Shown: one piece after another, positions 50,357-59,201 of the stretch | How positions within the stretch are numbered: position 1 is the stretch's first letter | How the letters are laid out: each line of letters begins with the position of its first letter | Source: Streptomyces sp. 6-11-2 | Lineage (GTDB): Bacteria; Actinomycetota; Actinomycetes; Streptomycetales; Streptomycetaceae | DNA length: 64,000 nt | Direction: 5' to 3' | NCBI RefSeq assembly: GCF_006540305.1 | Contig: NZ_BJOR01000001.1 | Location: forward strand, 6,138,001 to 6,202,000 | Notes under the pieces: generated by a model | The model's database searches: none | The model's input: the letters and a program-made list of their open reading frames with translations, nothing else | What the model was told of the DNA's origin: nothing | Program-made: the position numbers and the translations under genes

Positions 50357-50716
50357 ATGCCGCAGGACCCGACCGAACGCCGAGTCGTCGTCACCGGGCC
50401 GCCCCGCCGCACCCGCCGGGCCCCGGGCCACTACCGTCCGCGCACGGAGATCGACGAGCAGACCACCCTCGGCCACACCTACGTCCGCTCCCTGATGCGC
50501 AGCCAACTGCGGGCCGGCCTCACGGTGTTCGCGGTGCTCGTGCTCCTCGTCGGTCCGCTGCCGCTGGTGTTCGCCGCGACCTCCGACGCCCGCCGGCTGA
50601 AGTGGGCGGTCCTCGGCTTCGGCCTCTACGCCCCGCTGGTGCTCCTCGCCCGCTGGTACGTGCGCCGCGCCGAGCGCAACGAACGCGACTTCGTACGGCT
50701 CGTCGGAGACCGCTGA
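50357..50716 (+). CDS. DUF485-like small membrane protein
   Basis: 119 residues with two helices (about 53-74 and 82-102) flanked by basic segments, ending RRAERNERDFVRLVGDR. The size, helix arrangement and position directly before an acetate/solute symporter fit the DUF485 (YjcH) proteins that accompany ActP. The ATG at 50357 is preceded by GGGAG within the right end of the MITE, so the element supplies part of the ribosome-binding region. Confidence 0.75.
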   Translation: MPQDPTERRVVVTGPPRRTRRAPGHYRPRTEIDEQTTLGHTYVRSLMRSQLRAGLTVFAVLVLLVGPLPLVFAATSDARRLKWAVLGFGLYAPLVLLARWYVRRAERNERDFVRLVGDR

Positions 50717-50721
50717 CCGCC

Positions 50722-52434
50722 GTGAACTCCGCCTACACCGTCCCCGCCGTCGCCCTCGTCGTGGTGGCCACCATCCTCGTCGGCGCCTTCGGCCTGCGCA
50801 TCTCCCGCACCACCTCCGACTTCTACGTCGCCTCCCGCACCGTGGGCCCGCGCCTGAACGCGGCCGCCATCAGCGGGGAGTACCTCTCCGCGGCCTCGTT
50901 TTTGGGCATAGCCGGACTGGTCCTCGTCCAGGGCGCCGACATGCTGTGGTACCCGGTCGGCTACACGGCCGGCTACCTGGTCCTGCTCCTGTTCGTCGCC
51001 GCCCCGCTGCGCCGGTCCGGGGCCTACACGCTGCCCGACTTCGCCGAGGCCCGGCTCGCCTCCCAGAGCGTGCGGCGGCTCGCGGGCGCCTTCGTCGTCG
51101 GCGTCGGCTGGCTGTACCTGCTGCCGCAGCTCCAGGGAGCAGGACTCACCCTGGCGGTACTGACCGGGGCGCCCGCCGCGCTCGGCGGAGTGATCGTCGC
51201 CGTCGTCGTGGTGGCCATCGTCGCCGCGGGCGGGATGCGCAGCATCACCTTCGTCCAGGCCTTCCAGTACTGGCTGAAACTGACCGCACTGCTCGTCCCC
51301 GCCCTCTTCCTCGTCCTCGCCTGGCAGGGCGACGGGGCGCCGCGCCGCGCCTACGACGAGCCGGCCGCCTTCCGCGAGCAGCGCACCGTGCGTGTCGCGG
51401 AAACACTCGACCTCAGGCTGGAGGGCCCGCTGACCGTCACCGTGACCGGCACCGTCGACGGCCGCGCCCACCACGAGCGGCGGGTGAGCCTGCCGGCCGG
51501 GACGCACCGCGTCGAGGGCGGCACCCGGCTCACCTTCGCCCGGGGCGCCGGAGTCCCGGTGGCCGAGCGCGGCGGCAGCGGCGGCATGTCCACCTCACTG
51601 GTCGGGGGCCGTGAGGAACGCCCGCTGTACGCCACCTACGGGCTGATCCTCGCCACCTTCCTCGGCACCATGGGCCTGCCGCACGTCGTCGTCCGCTTCT
51701 ACACCAGCCCGCACGGCGTGGCCGCCCGCCGCACCACGGTGGCCGTGCTCGCCCTGATCGGCGCCTTCTACCTGCTGCCCCCGGTGTACGGCGCCCTCGG
51801 CCGCCTCTACGCCCCCGAACTCACCCTCACCGGGAGCGCGGACGCCGCCGTGCTGCTGCTGCCCGACCGGGTGATCGGCGGCCTCGGCGGGGACCTGCTG
51901 GGCGCGCTGGTCGCGGGCGGCGCGTTCGCGGCGTTCCTGTCGACCGCCTCCGGCCTGACCATGGCGGTGGCCGGGGTGCTCACCCAGGACGTGCTGCCCT
52001 CGCGCGGTGTCCGCCACTTCCGGCTCGGCACGGTGCTCGCCATGGCCGTACCGCTCGCGGCGAGCGTACTGGTCGGCGGACTGCCCGTCGCCGACGCCGT
52101 CGGGCTGGCCTTCGCGGTGTCCGCCTCCTCCTTCTGCCCGCTGCTCGTCCTCGGCATCTGGTGGCGGCGGCTCACCCCGCCCGGCGCGGCCGCCGGGATG
52201 CTGGCGGGCGGCGGCGCCGCGCTCGTCGCCGTCGCCGTGACCATGGCGGGCCTCCCGGGCACCGGGCCGCTGCACGCGCTGCTCGCCTGGCCCGCCCTGT
52301 GGTCGGTGCCGCTGGGCTTCCTCACGATGATGCTGGTGTCCCTGGCCACGCCCGGCCGGGTGCCGGCCGGCACCGCGGCCGTCCTGGCCCGGTTCCACCT
52401 GCCCGAGCAGCTGCGGGCGGAGGTGAAGGGATGA
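50722..52434 (+). CDS. Sodium:solute (acetate-type) symporter
   Basis: 570 residues from a GTG, 5 bp after the upstream stop. FYVASRTVGPRLNAAAISGEYLSAASFLGIAG is the SSS/ActP start of helix 1-2, followed by PVGYTAGYLVLLLFVAAPLRRSGAYTLPDFAEARL. About thirteen helices. A polar insert of roughly 95 residues (about 214-308, with beta-type stretches such as EGPLTVTVTGTVDG) sits in one external loop; ordinary ActP lacks it. Probable uptake of acetate, pyruvate or another small acid. The last four bases overlap the kinase gene. Confidence 0.88.
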   Translation: MNSAYTVPAVALVVVATILVGAFGLRISRTTSDFYVASRTVGPRLNAAAISGEYLSAASFLGIAGLVLVQGADMLWYPVGYTAGYLVLLLFVAAPLRRSGAYTLPDFAEARLASQSVRRLAGAFVVGVGWLYLLPQLQGAGLTLAVLTGAPAALGGVIVAVVVVAIVAAGGMRSITFVQAFQYWLKLTALLVPALFLVLAWQGDGAPRRAYDEPAAFREQRTVRVAETLDLRLEGPLTVTVTGTVDGRAHHERRVSLPAGTHRVEGGTRLTFARGAGVPVAERGGSGGMSTSLVGGREERPLYATYGLILATFLGTMGLPHVVVRFYTSPHGVAARRTTVAVLALIGAFYLLPPVYGALGRLYAPELTLTGSADAAVLLLPDRVIGGLGGDLLGALVAGGAFAAFLSTASGLTMAVAGVLTQDVLPSRGVRHFRLGTVLAMAVPLAASVLVGGLPVADAVGLAFAVSASSFCPLLVLGIWWRRLTPPGAAAGMLAGGGAALVAVAVTMAGLPGTGPLHALLAWPALWSVPLGFLTMMLVSLATPGRVPAGTAAVLARFHLPEQLRAEVKG

Positions 52435-53636
52435 GCGGCTTCCTCGCCGGGCTGTGCGTGGCCGTGCTGCCGCTGCTCGCCGCCGGGTACTGGCTCGGCC
52501 GGCGCACCGCCCGTCCGCAGAGCCTCGGCGGGCTCGGCACCCCCGTCGAGCACGCCACCTTCCAGACCCTGCACGCCGCCTCGCTCGCGGCACCCCCGCT
52601 GCGGGCCGGGCTGACGGAGGAGACCGCCCGCAAGTCGGCCCGCCGGCTGCGCTCCCTGCTCGGCACCGACGCCCTGTGCCTCACGGACGACACACGGGTC
52701 CTCGCCTGGGACGGCGTGGGAGGCCACCACCGCACCGAGATCATGGAACGCCTCACCGAGCCCCTGGAGACGGGCCGCGGCGAGGCCTTCCGGCTCACCT
52801 GCCGGACCCCGGACTGCCCGGTGCGCTGGGCCGTCGTCACCCCGCTCACCGTCGACGACCGGGTCCACGGCGCCCTCGTCGCCTGCGCGCCCCGCGAGTC
52901 GGCCGTGCTGGCCCGCGCCGCGGCCGAGGTCGCCCGCTGGGTCTCCGTGCAACTGGAGCTCGCGGACCTCGACCGGTCCCGCACCCGGCTCATCGAGGCC
53001 GAGATCAAGGCCCTGCGCGCGCAGATCTCCCCCCACTTCATCTTCAACTCGCTCGCGGTGATCGCCTCGTTCGTCCGCACCGACCCCGAGCGGGCGCGGG
53101 ACCTGCTGCTGGAGTTCGCCGACTTCACCCGCTACTCGTTCCGCCGGCACGGCGACTTCACCACGCTCGCCGACGAACTCCACGCCATCGAGCATTACCT
53201 GGCGCTCGTACGGGCCCGCTTCGGCGACCGCCTGTCGGTCACCCTCCAGATAGCGCCCGAGGTGCTTCCCATCGCCCTGCCGTTCCTGTGCCTGCAACCG
53301 CTGGTGGAGAACGCCGTCAAGCACGGCCTCGAGGGCAAGACCGGCACCTGCCACATCAGGATCACCGCGCGCGACGAGGGTGCCGAGGCGGTGGTCGTCA
53401 TCGAGGACGACGGCGCCGGCATGGACCCCGGCCTGCTGCGCCGCATCCTCGCGGGTGAGCACAGCCCCTCCGGCGGTATCGGCCTGTCCAACGTCGACGA
53501 CCGGCTCCGGCAGGTCTACGGCGACGACCACGGACTGGTCATCGAGACCGCGCAGGGTGCGGGCATGAAGATCAGCGCCCGGCTGCCGAAGTACCAGCCG
53601 GGCGTCCACTCGGCGACGCGGCTCACCGGGGAGTGA
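52431..53636 (+). CDS. LytS-type sensor histidine kinase
   Basis: 401 residues. One N-terminal helix (residues 3-22), a GAF-like domain (about 60-185), then the His_kinase H-box QISPHFIFNSLAVIASF with the phospho-His, and a HATPase with LVENAVKHGL and GGIGLSNVDDRL. It lacks the five-helix LytS sensor module, so it senses through the GAF-like domain or through the adjacent symporter. It is the partner of the LytTR regulator at 49424. ATG overlaps the symporter stop. Confidence 0.92.
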   Translation: MSGFLAGLCVAVLPLLAAGYWLGRRTARPQSLGGLGTPVEHATFQTLHAASLAAPPLRAGLTEETARKSARRLRSLLGTDALCLTDDTRVLAWDGVGGHHRTEIMERLTEPLETGRGEAFRLTCRTPDCPVRWAVVTPLTVDDRVHGALVACAPRESAVLARAAAEVARWVSVQLELADLDRSRTRLIEAEIKALRAQISPHFIFNSLAVIASFVRTDPERARDLLLEFADFTRYSFRRHGDFTTLADELHAIEHYLALVRARFGDRLSVTLQIAPEVLPIALPFLCLQPLVENAVKHGLEGKTGTCHIRITARDEGAEAVVVIEDDGAGMDPGLLRRILAGEHSPSGGIGLSNVDDRLRQVYGDDHGLVIETAQGAGMKISARLPKYQPGVHSATRLTGE

Positions 53637-53642
53637 TCCTGC

Positions 53643-53813
53643 TCAGGTGCCGCGGGTGACGACCATGCCCAGCGTGACCAGGCCCAGCACGACCCAGCCG
53701 AACCACAGCCAGCCGTTGCCGCCGAGCGCCACCGTGTAGGCCGTCACCGCGACGAGCGCGCCGACGGTGAGCACCCCCATCGCCTTCGTGGAACCGTCCG
53801 TGGAACTGTGCAT
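53643..53813 (-). CDS. Small membrane protein, 56 aa
   Basis: Two short hydrophobic segments (VLTVGALVAVTAYTVAL and WLWFGWVVLGLVTLGMVV). ATG 53813 has GAGGAGGG 8 nt upstream, better than the alternative ATG at 53846. No domain recognised. Convergent with the kinase gene (6 bp apart). Confidence 0.65.
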   Translation of the reverse strand: MHSSTDGSTKAMGVLTVGALVAVTAYTVALGGNGWLWFGWVVLGLVTLGMVVTRGT

Positions 53814-54035
53814 CGCGGCACCCTCCTCATGGTCCGTAACCTCCATGGTGCCCCGGTTCGGCCCATCGGCATCCCCCACAACAAGCCGCTTGCACCCTCA
53901 CCCCCACCACGGCCCGGCGGAGGACCGCCGCGGGCGACGGCGCGAGCCGCGGTTCTGGGCGGTGCGCCGAGGTCCCTCGGCGTCGAGCCCGCGCCTCACC
54001 GTGTCCCGTTCAGGACCGTCCGGACGCTGACGGGC

Positions 54036-54986
54036 TCAGTTGCCCCGTGCGTTCAGGGACGCCAGGTACGCGTTGTACGCCTCGAGCTCCTTGTCGCCGT
54101 CGCGGTCCGCGGCGCGGTCCTTGCGGCGGGCCTGGCGTTGTTCGGATTTGTACCACTGGAAGAGCAGGGCGAGCAGCACCAGGACCGAGGGGATCTCGCT
54201 GAACGCCCAGGCGATGCCGCCGGCCGCGTTCTGGTCGGTCAGGGCGTCGATGCCGAGCGAGGCGGGCGGGTTCATGAAGGTGCCGACCATGGGCGTGGTC
54301 GCCATCATCAGCGCGATGCCGAAGAACGCGTGGAACGGCATGCCCGCGAACAGCTCCAGCATCCGCATGAGGTGACCCGGCCGGTTCGGGCCCGGGTCGA
54401 CGCCCATGATCGGCCAGAAGAACACCAGGCCCACCGCGAGGAAGTGCACCATCATCGCGATGTGGCCGGCCCGAGAGCCCATCAGGAAGTCGAACAGCGG
54501 CGTGAAGTACAGGGCGTACAGGCTCGCGACGAACATCGGGATGGTGAAGGCGGGGTGCGTGACGACCCGCAGGTACCGGCTGTGCAGCAGGGCCAGCAGC
54601 AGCTCACGCGGCCCCTTGCGGCCCCTCCCGGCCACCGGCAGCGCGCGCAGCGCCAGCGTGATCGGGCCGCCGAGCAGGATCAGGATCGGCGACAGCATGC
54701 TGATGATCATGTGCTGGACCATGTGCACGCTGAACATGACCATGCCGTAGTCGTTCAGCTTGGTGCACATCACCAGGGCCACGGTCAGCACACCGATGAC
54801 GTACGCCACCGTCCGGCCCACCGGCCAGGCGTCGCCGCGCCGCCGCAGCCGCACCACACCCCAGCCGTACAGTCCGAGCCCCAGCAGGCAGGCGACGAGG
54901 AAGAACGGGTCCGCGGACCACTCGAGACCGCGTCCCAGCGTGAACGGCGGCAGATCGTTCATCATGCCGTGCCCGCTGTGATCCAT
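54036..54986 (-). CDS. Cytochrome c oxidase assembly protein, CtaG/caa3 type
   Basis: 316 residues beginning MDHSGHGMMNDLPPF. Seven or eight helices with the conserved His pairs MFSVHMVQHMIISMLSP and MMVHFLAVGLVFFWPI are the CtaG (caa3_CtaG) family, which helps insert copper into cytochrome oxidase subunit I or II. The N-terminal HSGHGM could bind copper. The C-terminus is a charged cytoplasmic helix. Single gene; the spacer 53814-54035 shows no further feature. Confidence 0.9.
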   Translation of the reverse strand: MDHSGHGMMNDLPPFTLGRGLEWSADPFFLVACLLGLGLYGWGVVRLRRRGDAWPVGRTVAYVIGVLTVALVMCTKLNDYGMVMFSVHMVQHMIISMLSPILILLGGPITLALRALPVAGRGRKGPRELLLALLHSRYLRVVTHPAFTIPMFVASLYALYFTPLFDFLMGSRAGHIAMMVHFLAVGLVFFWPIMGVDPGPNRPGHLMRMLELFAGMPFHAFFGIALMMATTPMVGTFMNPPASLGIDALTDQNAAGGIAWAFSEIPSVLVLLALLFQWYKSEQRQARRKDRAADRDGDKELEAYNAYLASLNARGN

Positions 54987-55108
54987 CCGCCGGCTCCTGA
55001 TTCGTGTGGATTGTGCGCTGTCTGTCCACAGCTGTCTGTCCGCACCCAGACTAGAGCCGCCCCCGGCCGCGACTGCGACCGGGGGCGGTGGGGAAGCGCG
55101 GCGTGGTT

Positions 55109-56134
55109 CTACAGCACGCACTCCGCCTCGGCGTACCGCTCCGCGGGGACCGTCTTGAGGGTCGCCACCGCCTCGGCCAGGGACACCATCACGATGTCCG
55201 TGCCGCGCAGTGCCGTCATCCGGCCGAACTCCCCGCGGTGCACCGCCTCCACGGCGTGCCAGCCGAACCGGGTGGCCAGCACCCGGTCGTACGCCGTCGG
55301 CGTGCCGCCGCGCTGGACGTGCCCGAGGATCACCGGCCGGGCCTCCTTGCCGAGCCGCTGCTCCAGTTCGAGGGAGAGCTGCCGGGCGACGCCGGCGAAC
55401 CGCTCGTGGCCGTAGACGTCCTTGCCGCCCTCGTCGAAGTCCATGGTGCCCGCCCTGGGCTTGGCGCCCTCTGCGGCCACGACGATCGCGAACCGCTTGC
55501 CGGCCGCGAAACGCTCGCCCACCTTCGCCGCCAACTCCTCAATGTCGAAGGGGCGTTCGGGGACGACGATGGCGTGGGCGCCGGCCGCCATGCCGGACTG
55601 GAGCGCGATCCAGCCGGTGTGACGGCCCATGACCTCCACGATCAGCACCCGCTGGTGGGACTCGGCGGTGGTCTTCAGCCGGTCCAGGGCCTCGGTGGCG
55701 ACCGTCACGGCGGTGTCGAAGCCGAAGGTGAGGTCCGTGACCGCGATGTCGTTGTCGATGGTCTTGGGCACGCCGACGATCGGCAGGCCGCTGTCCGACA
55801 GCAGCCGGGCCGCCTTGAGCGTGCCCTCGCCGCCGATCGGGATGATCGCGTCGAGCCCCAGCTCCTGGACGTGGCCCCTGGCCCGCTGCACACCGTCCCG
55901 CAGGTGCTCGGGACGGACCCGGGAGGAGCCGAGGATGGTCCCGCCGCGGGCGAGGATGCCACTCACCGCGTCGAGGTCGAGCTTGAGGTAGTCGCACTCC
56001 AGGAGGCCCTTCCAGCCGTCGCGGAAGCCGATGACCTCGTCGCCGTGATCGACGACGGCACGGTGTACGACGGACCGGATGACGGCGTTCAGGCCGGGAC
56101 AGTCGCCGCCGGAGGTGAGGACGCCAATGCGCAT
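55109..56134 (-). CDS. pfkA: 6-phosphofructokinase
   Basis: 341 residues. RIGVLTSGGDCPGLNAVIR is the nucleotide loop, IPIGGEGTLKAARLL the phosphoryl-donor motif (GGEGT, the actinobacterial variant of GGDGS), KTIDNDI the catalytic Asp, and MGRHTGWIAL and RPVILGHVQRGG complete the site. The first committed step of glycolysis. The length and motif point to the ATP-type group III PfkA with possible pyrophosphate relatives. Streptomyces have several paralogues; this may be the pfkA3-type copy. Stop is TAG. Confidence 0.95.
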   Translation of the reverse strand: MRIGVLTSGGDCPGLNAVIRSVVHRAVVDHGDEVIGFRDGWKGLLECDYLKLDLDAVSGILARGGTILGSSRVRPEHLRDGVQRARGHVQELGLDAIIPIGGEGTLKAARLLSDSGLPIVGVPKTIDNDIAVTDLTFGFDTAVTVATEALDRLKTTAESHQRVLIVEVMGRHTGWIALQSGMAAGAHAIVVPERPFDIEELAAKVGERFAAGKRFAIVVAAEGAKPRAGTMDFDEGGKDVYGHERFAGVARQLSLELEQRLGKEARPVILGHVQRGGTPTAYDRVLATRFGWHAVEAVHRGEFGRMTALRGTDIVMVSLAEAVATLKTVPAERYAEAECVL

Positions 56135-56364
56135 AGCCCGAATAACCTTCTCAACATGGGCGCGGGGACCGGACCACACTGTCCGGTCGGTCCCCGCCAC
56201 CCTAGCGGCACCGGGCGGTGGGGCCGAACCCTGCGTCCGCCTGCTGGACGGGCCCGCTCACCTGTGCGGACACCGTGTCAGACGGGCTCCCGCCGGGGCC
56301 GTCCACACGGGCTGCCGCGGGTCTGTTCCGGCCGCGCCCCGACGCGCGCGGCCGGTCCTGCGCG

Positions 56365-56454
56365 GGCTGCCGCGCGGCGGTCCCTACGCGGGCTGCTGCG
56401 CAACTGTCACTACGCAGGCTGCTGCGCAACTGTCACTACGCAGGCTGCTGCGCA
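56365..56454. repeat. 26-bp tandem repeat at the 3' end of gatD
   Basis: Units GGCTGCTGCGCAACTGTCAC plus TACGCA begin at 56391 and 56417; a degenerate unit precedes at 56365 and a partial one follows at 56443. The repeat enters the last codons of gatD, and its TAG stop (56436-56438) is in the second exact unit. Otherwise the gap 56135-56435 to pfkA holds no visible gene. Confidence 0.85.
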
Positions 56455-57164
56455 GCCGCGATGCGCTCGTTGCGCAGTGCCTCGTACCAGTGGTCCTCGA
56501 TCGGCGGCAGCGCGTTGACGTCGAGTGCCAGCTTCAGCAGCAGGTCCGCGATCAGCGGGTTGCGGGCCAGCACCGGCCCGTGCATGTACGTGCCGAAGAC
56601 GGTGTCGTTGTACGCACCCTCCGTGCCGTCGCCCGTGCCGTTGCCCCTGCCCAGGCGGACCTGGGCGAGCGGGCGGGCGGTGGGGCCGAGGTGGGTGACG
56701 CCCTGGTGGTTCTCGAACCCGGTCAGCTGGGGCAGGCCGAGCCGCGGGTCCACGTCGCCGAGCACGTCGCCGACGCACCGCTCGCCCTCACCGCGCACCG
56801 ACACGACGTCGAGCAGGCCGAGCCCCGGCTCACGCTGCCCGAGGTCGTTGACGAACTCGTGACCGAGGATCTGGTACCCGGCGCAGACGGAGAAGACGAT
56901 CGCGCCGTTCTCCACCGCCCTGTGCAGACTGCCGTCGCGGCGCAGCCGCTCCGCCGCCAGCCGCTGCGGCCGGTCCTCGCCACCGCCGATCAGGTAGATG
57001 TCGCCGGAGGTCGGGATCGGCTGGTCGCTGCGCACGTCGAGACGGGCCACGTCCAGGCCGCGCTGGCGGGCCCGGCGCTCCACCACGAGGACGTTGCCCT
57101 GGTCACCGTAGGTGCTCAGCAGGTCCGGGTAGATCCACACCAGCCGCAGTTGGTTGTCACTCAT
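56436..57164 (-). CDS. gatD: Lipid II isoglutaminyl synthase, glutamine amidotransferase subunit
   Basis: 242 residues. RLVWIYPDLLSTYGDQGNVLVVERRA is the GatD/CobQ-like start; Cys94 in FSVCAGYQILGHE is the glutaminase nucleophile, and His195 in TYMHGP the partner. The last helix ends in a region affected by a 26-bp tandem repeat. GatD supplies ammonia to MurT, which amidates the D-Glu of lipid II to D-isoglutamine. It follows murT, 20 bp away, as in most Gram-positive bacteria. Confidence 0.92.
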   Translation of the reverse strand: MSDNQLRLVWIYPDLLSTYGDQGNVLVVERRARQRGLDVARLDVRSDQPIPTSGDIYLIGGGEDRPQRLAAERLRRDGSLHRAVENGAIVFSVCAGYQILGHEFVNDLGQREPGLGLLDVVSVRGEGERCVGDVLGDVDPRLGLPQLTGFENHQGVTHLGPTARPLAQVRLGRGNGTGDGTEGAYNDTVFGTYMHGPVLARNPLIADLLLKLALDVNALPPIEDHWYEALRNERIAAAQQPA

Positions 57165-57184
57165 GAAGTGGTCGTCCTTTGTGG

Positions 57185-58423
57185 TCAGTTGCCGACGCGG
57201 CGGCGCAGGTCCTGGAACGCGGTGTAGTTGGCGATGACCTCGATCCGGCCGGGCGGGGCCTGCTGCACGGCCTGGTCCAGGCTGTCGCAGACCTGGAACT
57301 GCTGGCCAGCGACCTCCAGGCGCACCGCGAGGTCCAGCTTCCGGTCACCGAGCACGAAGAGCGGGTGCCCGGTCAGGCGCGTGTAGTCGACGTCCCACAG
57401 CCAGGAGGTGTCGGTGCCGTCGGCGCTGCGCGCGTTGACCGACAGGATGACCGGGGTGGGCGGCGGGTCGATCAGGGAGAACGTCTCCAGCCAGCCGGCC
57501 GGGTTCTTCGCCAGCAGCAGACGCAGGTCGCGATCCTGGAACTGGACGACGTCGTAGCGGCCCGCGACCGCCTGCACCTGGTACATCCGCTCCAGGGCGA
57601 CCTGCGGCGGCACCCCGAAGACGGCGGCGACGGCCGCGGACGACGCGGCGTTGGCCTTGTTGGCGCGGCCCGGCAGCTGGAGGTGGATCGGCCAGGCCGA
57701 GCCGTGCGGGTCGAGGACGTGGTCGCCGGACAGGGCCCAGCTGGGGGTGGGCCGGCGGAAGCCGCACTCGCCGCAGTACCAGTCGTCGCCCGGACGCTGC
57801 ATCACTCCGCCGCAGGAGGGGCAGGACCAGGCGTCGTCCTTCCACATCTGCCCGGCGGCCACCCAGATCACGTTGGGGGACGAGGACGCGGCCCACACCA
57901 CCAGCGGGTCGTCGCAGTTGGCGACGAGTACGGCCTTGGAGCCGCTGAGCGACTCACGCCAGTTCTCGGCGAGCATCCGGGTCTCGCCGGCCCGGTCGAG
58001 CTGGTCGCGGGAGAGGTTGAGCAGCGCGATGCACTTGGGATCGGTGTCCCGGGCCACGCCCGCGAGGTACTTCTCGTCGACCTCTATCACGCCGAACTTG
58101 GCGTCCGAGCCGCCGGCGAGCGCCGAGGTGATGCCCGCGGGCATGTTCGCCCCGAGCGCGTTGGACACGACGGGGCCCGCGGCCCGCAGCGCCTCGGCGA
58201 TGAGCCGGGTGGTCGTGGTCTTGCCGTTGGTCGCCGAGACCAGGATCACGTCCAGGTGCTGGGCGAGCCGGGCGAGCAGATCGGGGTCGAGCTTGAGGGC
58301 CACCCGACCGCCGATCACCGAACCGCTGCCCCGTCCCGCGGCACGCGATGCCGCAGCGACCGCCTTGCCCGCGGTCACGGCCAGCTTGGCCCGCGGCGTG
58401 AGCGGGTCCGAGTTGCCTGCCAT
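57185..58423 (-). CDS. murT: Lipid II isoglutaminyl synthase, Mur ligase-like subunit
   Basis: 412 residues. The Mur-ligase P-loop SATNGKTTTTRLIAEAL is at about residues 63-79. A CysX2Cys...CysX2Cys zinc ribbon (CPSCGGVMQRPGDDWYCGEC) at about 202-225 distinguishes MurT from MurC-F. DUF1727 (the C-terminal domain) covers about 300-410. It activates the alpha-carboxylate of D-Glu in lipid II with ATP for amidation by GatD-supplied ammonia, needed for normal peptidoglycan crosslinking. Operon with gatD; def lies divergent upstream. Confidence 0.94.
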   Translation of the reverse strand: MAGNSDPLTPRAKLAVTAGKAVAAASRAAGRGSGSVIGGRVALKLDPDLLARLAQHLDVILVSATNGKTTTTRLIAEALRAAGPVVSNALGANMPAGITSALAGGSDAKFGVIEVDEKYLAGVARDTDPKCIALLNLSRDQLDRAGETRMLAENWRESLSGSKAVLVANCDDPLVVWAASSSPNVIWVAAGQMWKDDAWSCPSCGGVMQRPGDDWYCGECGFRRPTPSWALSGDHVLDPHGSAWPIHLQLPGRANKANAASSAAVAAVFGVPPQVALERMYQVQAVAGRYDVVQFQDRDLRLLLAKNPAGWLETFSLIDPPPTPVILSVNARSADGTDTSWLWDVDYTRLTGHPLFVLGDRKLDLAVRLEVAGQQFQVCDSLDQAVQQAPPGRIEVIANYTAFQDLRRRVGN

Positions 58424-58574
58424 CAGTTCTCGATCCTCCTTGCGTACGCGCCGCGCCCTGAGTCATCCGGCAACGTGGTGTGGACCTCAGCCTATCGAGA
58501 TCCGCCGACGCTCCCGAATCCCGGCCCCTGCCAGCGCGGCAGGCAGGGGCACATGGAACCGTACCCTTGCCGCC

Positions 58575-59114
58575 ATGCGACATGGCTCGATCCCGGGCGC
58601 CCGCGGGCGCGTCCGGCCCCTTTCCCTGCTCGGCAGCCCCGTTCTGCACGCTCCCTGCGAGGAGGTCACCGACTTCGGTCCCGAACTGTTCCAGGTGGTG
58701 GAGGACTTGTTCGCGACCATGTACGCGGCGCGTGGCGTGGGCCTCGCCGCGAACCAGATAGGGCTGCCGCTGCGCGTCTTCGTGTACGACTGCCCGGACG
58801 ACGAGGACGTGCGCCACCTCGGCCATGTGGTCAACCCGCGGCTGGTGGAGGCGGACGGAGTGGAGATCCGCGGGCCGGAGGGCTGCCTGTCCCTGCCGGG
58901 CCTGGAGGCGGGGACGGAGCGCTACGACCACGCGGTGGTCGAGGGCTTCTCGGCGACCGGGGAGCCGGTCACCGTGCACGGGACGGGGTTCTTCGCGCGC
59001 TGCCTCCAGCACGAGTGCGACCACCTCGACGGCCGGGTGTACGCCGACCGCCTCTCGGGGTGGCGGCGCAGCCGGCTGCTGCGGCAGGCCGCACGCGCAC
59101 CGTGGGGGCGGTGA
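58575..59114 (+). CDS. def: Peptide deformylase
   Basis: 179 residues. All three motifs are intact: GVGLAANQIG (motif 1), EGCLSLPG (motif 2, metal Cys) and QHECDHLDG (motif 3, two metal His and catalytic Glu). It removes the formyl group from nascent proteins. The N-terminus before LSLLGSPVLHAP has a few extra basic residues; a later start is possible but has no SD. Divergent from murT and convergent with the TetR gene. Confidence 0.96.
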   Translation: MRHGSIPGARGRVRPLSLLGSPVLHAPCEEVTDFGPELFQVVEDLFATMYAARGVGLAANQIGLPLRVFVYDCPDDEDVRHLGHVVNPRLVEADGVEIRGPEGCLSLPGLEAGTERYDHAVVEGFSATGEPVTVHGTGFFARCLQHECDHLDGRVYADRLSGWRRSRLLRQAARAPWGR

Positions 59115-59150
59115 ACCACCGCGCGGCCACGGGCCGTCGGCGGCCGTTCG

Positions 59151-59164
59151 CGCCCCGCGGGGCG
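59151..59164. terminator. Palindrome between def and the convergent TetR gene
   Basis: CGCCCCGCGGGGCG (59151-59164) is a perfect palindrome within a GC-rich hairpin, 36 bp after def and 38 bp before the end of the TetR gene. A bidirectional terminator is plausible. Confidence 0.4.
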
Positions 59165-59201
59165 GCCGCACGACGATGAGCACCGAGCCCGCGGGCGCGG
59201 C

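Noticed and set aside
57179-59179. 666-codon plus-strand frame across murT and def
   Set aside because: It runs antisense to murT and out of frame through def; both of those are unmistakable genes.
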